This document shows positions 5,167 through 7,645 of a DNA stretch of 7,645 bases, one piece after another. The position numbers and the translations under genes are program-made. Source of the stretch: Nanobdellota archaeon (GTDB lineage: Archaea; Nanobdellota; Nanobdellia; Pacearchaeales; GW2011-AR1); contig JAHIEM010000116.1 of NCBI GenBank assembly GCA_018901625.1, positions 1 through 7,645 of the forward strand, written 5' to 3'. Under the pieces are notes generated by a model, which searched no databases, was not told the DNA's origin, and saw only the letters and a list, made by a program, of their open reading frames with translations. Positions within the stretch are counted from its first letter, which is position 1; the number at the start of each line of letters is the position of its first letter.

Positions 5167-5247
5167 ATGATACTCGAACTAATCCTCGCACTTATCCTCG
5201 GCGTTTTTGCAGGCACAATCACAAGCTTTCGCATATTCAAACCGTGA
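5167..5247 (+). pseudogene. Relic 5' end of a COG1784 (TctA-family) permease gene
   Basis: A 26-codon reading frame whose first 19 residues, MILELILALILGVFAGTIT, match the start of the intact permease at 6178 (MFLEIILALIVGIAIGTIT) at 13 of 19 positions, with similar residues at most others. After that the match stops abruptly: the intact protein continues G-L-I-P-G-I-H, this one reads S-F-R-I-F-K-P and a TGA. At DNA level the two are diverged except for a shared GGCACAATCACA. Its codons favour CTC, ATC and GGC like the permease, not the AT-rich style of the phosphoesterase gene that follows. It is best read as the stranded beginning of an older or duplicate permease gene. A real 26-aa membrane peptide is possible but less likely. 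Confidence 0.6.
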
Positions 5248-5270
5248 AGAAAAATAACAAATCACAACTT

Positions 5271-5288
5271 TACGGACGCTAGTCCGTA
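5271..5288. repeat. Perfect hairpin between relic and phosphoesterase gene
   Basis: TACGGAC (5271-5277), loop GCTA, GTCCGTA (5282-5288): a 7-bp perfect inverted repeat, G+C-rich compared with the surrounding AT-rich DNA. No T-run follows on either strand, so it is not an obvious terminator. Could be an operator, a hairpin at the edge of an inserted segment, or part of the 5' region of a longer phosphoesterase transcript. Confidence 0.5.
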
Positions 5289-5358
5289 TGAAATTTACAC
5301 ATAGTAATGAATAAAGAGTGGACTAACAGTGCAAAAGATAAAAAATGAGTAAGATATA

Positions 5359-5366
5359 TTATTAAA
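5359..5366 (+). promoter_or_regulatory. TATA box for the metallophosphoesterase gene
   Basis: TTATTAAA, centred about 26 nt before the ATG at 5389, within a longer A/T run that begins near 5354. No Shine-Dalgarno site lies before the ATG. Confidence 0.45.
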
Positions 5367-5388
5367 TCAAGAAAAACTTAAAGATAAA

Positions 5389-6129
5389 ATGAAAATACTT
5401 GTATTAGGAGACCCTCACGGATGTATTCCTAAGAACCTTAATGGAATAATTAAGAAAAACCAAATTAAAATAATAATCTGTGTTGGAGATGTGCCTCCTG
5501 TTCCAAAAGAATTTAGAAAGGGTAAAATTAATTATTTTCCAAAGGCGTTCTTAAAGAGGGCAGATTTATTCTTTAAAGAGTATGTAAAAAAGATATGCTC
5601 TTATAGAATTCCTGTTTTAATTTTGAGAGGAAATATGTACTTAACAGGTTCAAGAAATAAACTAACAAAAGAAATATTTTCAAGATATCCTAACTTAATC
5701 TATAAAAAAACTGGCAAAATAAAGTTTGAAGATGAAAATTTTGTGCTTTTTGATATGAGCTTTGAGCCTCACATGTACAAAAATTCAGACTCCTGGATGA
5801 GGAATAAGTTCGATGAGAATAAACGGAGAAAAAAGAAGTTAATATCTTTACTTAAATCAATTAAGCAAAATGCAGTAATAGTATCCCATGCTCCGCCATA
5901 TGGACATTTAGATAATAGTTACAAAGGAAGAAGAGGTTCAAAGATATTATTGGAAGCAATTAAACAGTTTCAACCAAAATTAGTTTTATGTGGGCATATC
6001 CACGAGAATTCAGGAACTAAGAAAATTGGGAAAACAACAATAATTAATTTAGGTGAAGGCAAGTACCAGGTTATTGAATTAATTGACAATAAAATTAATA
6101 TAACCCTAAAAGGATGTCCTAAAAGGTAG
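5389..6129 (+). CDS. Icc-like metallophosphoesterase (COG2129-like)
   Basis: A 246-residue calcineurin-like metallophosphoesterase with a two-metal active site. Visible motifs in order: G7-D8-P-H10-G, G33-D34-V, G81-N82-M-Y, S166-H167-A-P-P-Y-G, and G202-H203-I-H205-E. The HAPPYG...QPKLVLCGHIHE...IGKTTIIN layout is that of the predicted Icc-related phosphoesterases. The substrate is unknown; family members cleave phosphodiesters or phosphomonoesters. Motif three reads GNMY instead of the common GNHD/E, so the usual catalytic-acid histidine is missing, a change known in some archaeal subfamilies. It is soluble, with a basic stretch at 145-150 (K-R-R-K-K-K). The gene has more AT-ending codons and more AAG and TTA than its neighbours, suggesting separate origin. 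It lies between a relic permease start and the intact permease gene, flanked by two G+C-rich inverted repeats. Confidence 0.88.
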   Translation: MKILVLGDPHGCIPKNLNGIIKKNQIKIIICVGDVPPVPKEFRKGKINYFPKAFLKRADLFFKEYVKKICSYRIPVLILRGNMYLTGSRNKLTKEIFSRYPNLIYKKTGKIKFEDENFVLFDMSFEPHMYKNSDSWMRNKFDENKRRKKKLISLLKSIKQNAVIVSHAPPYGHLDNSYKGRRGSKILLEAIKQFQPKLVLCGHIHENSGTKKIGKTTIINLGEGKYQVIELIDNKINITLKGCPKR

Positions 6130-6144
6130 TTTAAATGGTCAAAA

Positions 6145-6152
6145 TAATATTT
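6145..6152 (+). promoter_or_regulatory. Weak TATA-like box for the permease gene
   Basis: TAATATTT, centred about 29 nt before the ATG at 6178, further than the roughly 25 nt seen elsewhere in the window and overlapping the palindrome. It may be a newly recruited promoter. The permease could instead be read from the phosphoesterase transcript, as only 48 nt separate the genes. Confidence 0.3.
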
Positions 6153-6166
6153 CCGTACGGGAATAT
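6147..6166. promoter_or_regulatory. Near-perfect 20-bp palindrome, candidate operator before the permease gene
   Basis: ATATTTCCGTACGGGAATAT is symmetric about 6156/6157 with one mismatched pair (T against G). It covers about -31 to -12 from the permease ATG and so overlaps any core promoter there. It would suit a dimeric repressor site. As RNA it would form a stem with almost no loop, so a terminator for the phosphoesterase gene is less likely; no T-run follows. Confidence 0.5.
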
Positions 6167-6177
6167 CGCTTAGAAAG

Positions 6178-7380
6178 ATGTTTTTAGAGATAATACTTGC
6201 CCTCATCGTCGGTATTGCAATCGGCACAATCACAGGCCTAATCCCGGGAATCCACATAAACCTCGTCTCAGCAATCGTAGTTTCTTCTCTTGCAGTTCTA
6301 TTCCTATATTTTTCTCCAATCTCAATCGCAGTTTTCATAGTCTCGCTCTCAATAACCCACACATTCATTGATTTTATCCCCTCAATCTTCCTGGGAGCCC
6401 CAGATGAATCAGCCCTGAGTGTTCTTCCAGGACACAAGCTTCTTCTAGAAGGTAAAGGTTACGAAGCAGTAATTTACACAATAACAGGTTGTTTAATTTC
6501 AATCCCCCTCCTGATAATCCTAGCGCCTATTTTCATGTTAATGCTTCCAAAATTGTTTTTTTATTTAAAATTTGTAATGTTCCTGATTCTCATTTCAGTT
6601 TCAGTCTATATGATCTCAAATAATAAAAATAAATTCCAAGCTCTGATTATATTCCTGTTATCAGGCTTCTTGGGAATATCAACCTTATTTTTCCAGAATT
6701 CCCAACCCCTCCTCCCACTACTATCAGGATTATTTGGAGCATCAAGTTTAATATCGAGCATCAGAAAAAAAGAAAAACTAAAAGAACAAAAAATAACTAA
6801 AGTTAAGATAAAATTCTCAGAAATAAAACAAACATTTCTAACAAGTTTAATTGCATCCCCCCTCTGCAGTTTTCTCCCAGCTCTAGGAAGCTCGCAGGCA
6901 GCAATTATTGGAGCTAATCTCCAAAGCCAGGATAAAGAAAACAGCAATAGCTTCCTAATGCTCCTCGGCTCAGTAAACTTTTTAGTAATGGCTCTCTCAT
7001 TCATAACACTATACTCAATAAGCAAATCAAGAACAGGGGCAGCAGTTGCAATACAGGAGATTCTAAAAGATTTCAATTTTCCAAATTTGCTAGTTATAAT
7101 CCTGGCAGTAATCATCTCTTCACTAATCGCTTTTCTCATATCAATTTTTCTTGCAAGAATATTCTCTAGAAGCATCGCAAAAATAAACTACACAAAACTT
7201 TCAATATCAATTATAGTCTTTCTCTCGATAGTTATTTTAATTTTCTCAAAGTTTCCAGGTTTATTATTATATCTGGTTTCAACTATTGTAGGATTATTCT
7301 GCATAGAATCAGGAGCAAGAAGAACTAATTTAATGGGCTGTTTAATGCTTCCATCTATTCTTCTTTATCTGCCGATCTAA
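6178..7380 (+). CDS. COG1784 (TctA-family) integral membrane protein, permease-like
   Basis: A 400-residue, very hydrophobic protein of the archaeal COG1784 group, related to the TctA subunit of tripartite tricarboxylate transporters. I see about ten membrane segments (for example 2-20, 30-60, 102-124, 128-146, 154-172, 262-280, 302-327, 340-375). Typical motifs: G16-T-I-T-G-L-I-P-G-I-H (16-26), F63-I-D-F-I-P-S-I-F-L-G-A-P with D76-E-S-A-L-S-V-L-P-G-H (76-86), a second-half counterpart L232(F)-P-A-L-G-S-S-Q-A-A-I-I-G-A near 232-246, and GARRTNLMGCLMLP (379-392) at the end. A charged cytoplasmic linker (196-217) divides two halves, as in an inverted repeat. The substrate is unknown, and no TctB or TctC partner is in the window. 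The ATG at 6178 is supported by the N-terminal family motif. Its stop lies 3 nt from the convergent 49-aa gene. Confidence 0.85.
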   Translation: MFLEIILALIVGIAIGTITGLIPGIHINLVSAIVVSSLAVLFLYFSPISIAVFIVSLSITHTFIDFIPSIFLGAPDESALSVLPGHKLLLEGKGYEAVIYTITGCLISIPLLIILAPIFMLMLPKLFFYLKFVMFLILISVSVYMISNNKNKFQALIIFLLSGFLGISTLFFQNSQPLLPLLSGLFGASSLISSIRKKEKLKEQKITKVKIKFSEIKQTFLTSLIASPLCSFLPALGSSQAAIIGANLQSQDKENSNSFLMLLGSVNFLVMALSFITLYSISKSRTGAAVAIQEILKDFNFPNLLVIILAVIISSLIAFLISIFLARIFSRSIAKINYTKLSISIIVFLSIVILIFSKFPGLLLYLVSTIVGLFCIESGARRTNLMGCLMLPSILLYLPI

Positions 7381-7383
7381 TCC

Positions 7384-7533
7384 CTACTTCTTTTCACTGT
7401 TCCATCTAGAAAGAAGAACAAGAAAAATAACTCCTAAGAAAGTTATAAAAAAGGCAGACAAAAACTTATAATAAATCGCACTCTCTTTTAATCCAGCAGT
7501 ATTAAGTGAACTACCATAACCTAAAATTTTCAT
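7384..7533 (-). CDS. 49-aa single-helix membrane protein
   Basis: A 49-residue protein with a polar N-terminal half (M-K-I-L-G-Y-G-S-S-L-N-T-A-G-L-K-E-S) and one membrane helix at about 24-42, followed by R43-W-N-S-E-K-K. The basic tail suggests the C-terminus faces the cytoplasm. No family recognised. Its ATG overlaps the TGA of the upstream gene in an ATGA tetranucleotide, which supports that it is real and translated by coupling. No GGAGG site precedes it; instead the start codon lies in a hairpin. It may be a small partner of the protein encoded upstream. Confidence 0.6.
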   Translation of the reverse strand: MKILGYGSSLNTAGLKESAIYYKFLSAFFITFLGVIFLVLLSRWNSEKK

Positions 7534-7544
7534 TTTAAGGTTAT
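7516..7544 (-). promoter_or_regulatory. Hairpin with GAAA loop enclosing the ATGA gene junction
   Basis: On the minus strand, ATAACCT, a bulged T, AAAAT, loop GAAA, then ATTTT and AGGTTAT form a 12-bp stem with one bulge. The start codon of the 49-aa gene and the stop of the upstream gene lie at the loop. Such a hairpin would hide the start codon until a ribosome finishing the upstream gene opens it, ensuring coupled translation (inference). Confidence 0.4.
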
Positions 7545-7645
7545 GGCTTCTGCCTTCATAGATACTTCTTGCTGAACTAATTGTTCAGTATTGGAAGCTT
7601 TCTCCAGCGAGGCAAGTTCCTTACCTCTCGCCAATATATTTATTG
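7530..7645 (-). CDS. C-terminal end of a gene running off the window
   Basis: An open frame with no start inside the window ends at a TGA (7532-7530). The visible 37 residues begin I-N-I-L-A-R-G-K-E-L and are mostly charged and polar (E, K, Q, S), consistent with a helical or coiled-coil tail; no family can be named. It overlaps the 49-aa membrane-protein gene by four bases, so the two form an operon. The 5' part lies beyond position 7645. Confidence 0.55.
   Translation of the reverse strand, partial: INILARGKELASLEKASNTEQLVQQEVSMKAEAITLK

Noticed and set aside
5288..5314. Eight-codon frame right after the 5271-5288 hairpin
   Set aside because: Starts at the hairpin edge with no SD and no promoter at the usual spacing; too short to support.
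5970..6437. 155-codon open frame on the minus strand
   Set aside because: It runs antisense across the end of the phosphoesterase gene, the promoter region and the start of the permease gene, all of which have clear family motifs.

Overview
The window looks like a compact, AT-rich archaeal chromosome, most likely from a DPANN-type lineage (Woesearchaeota/Pacearchaeota-like). The archaeal assignment rests on a eukaryote/archaeal-type tyrosyl-tRNA synthetase, an Rbg/DRG-like TGS GTPase, an archaeal-style COG1784 (TctA-family) membrane protein, and promoters made of a TATA-like box about 25 nt before an ATG that needs no leader. The DPANN assignment is an inference from the small genes and the style of the short secreted proteins. 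No rRNA, tRNA, CRISPR array or transposase was seen.

Layout. 1-1071 (minus): two overlapping lipoprotein genes (the second coupled through a Shine-Dalgarno sequence), then a 57-aa secreted-protein remnant cut short next to a 14-bp tandem duplication, then two hairpins. 1131-2045 (plus): TGS-domain GTPase, ending directly against the convergent tyrS (3059-2046, minus). 3060-3513: a 78-aa Arg/Ser/Gly-rich protein of unknown role on the minus strand. 3514-3837 (plus): membrane-anchored OB-fold protein, convergent with a 67-aa two-helix membrane protein. 5125-4113 (minus): a two-gene operon of paralogous four-helix membrane proteins resembling DUF5684. 5167-6129: a 26-codon relic of a COG1784 5' end, a hairpin, and an AT-rich Icc-like (COG2129) metallophosphoesterase gene. 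6178-7380 (plus): a complete COG1784 permease-like gene. 7384-7645 (minus): a 49-aa single-helix protein coupled to a gene that runs off the window.

Expression logic. First genes of transcripts are apparently leaderless: the TATA centre lies roughly 24-28 nt upstream of the ATG in nine cases. Two of the internal operon genes instead carry GGAGG-type Shine-Dalgarno sites 6 nt before their ATG, inside the end of the preceding gene. This pattern moves the starts of four short genes downstream of the longest open frame.

The most interesting point is at 5125-6178. A sequence coding for the same N-terminus as the permease (13 of 19 residues identical) lies about 1 kb upstream, still with a well-spaced promoter, separated from the intact gene by the compositionally different phosphoesterase segment. 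That looks like a gene insertion at the 5' end of the permease gene, or a decayed tandem copy. I found no convincing new multi-gene defence or metabolic system; the genes are mostly housekeeping or small envelope proteins.
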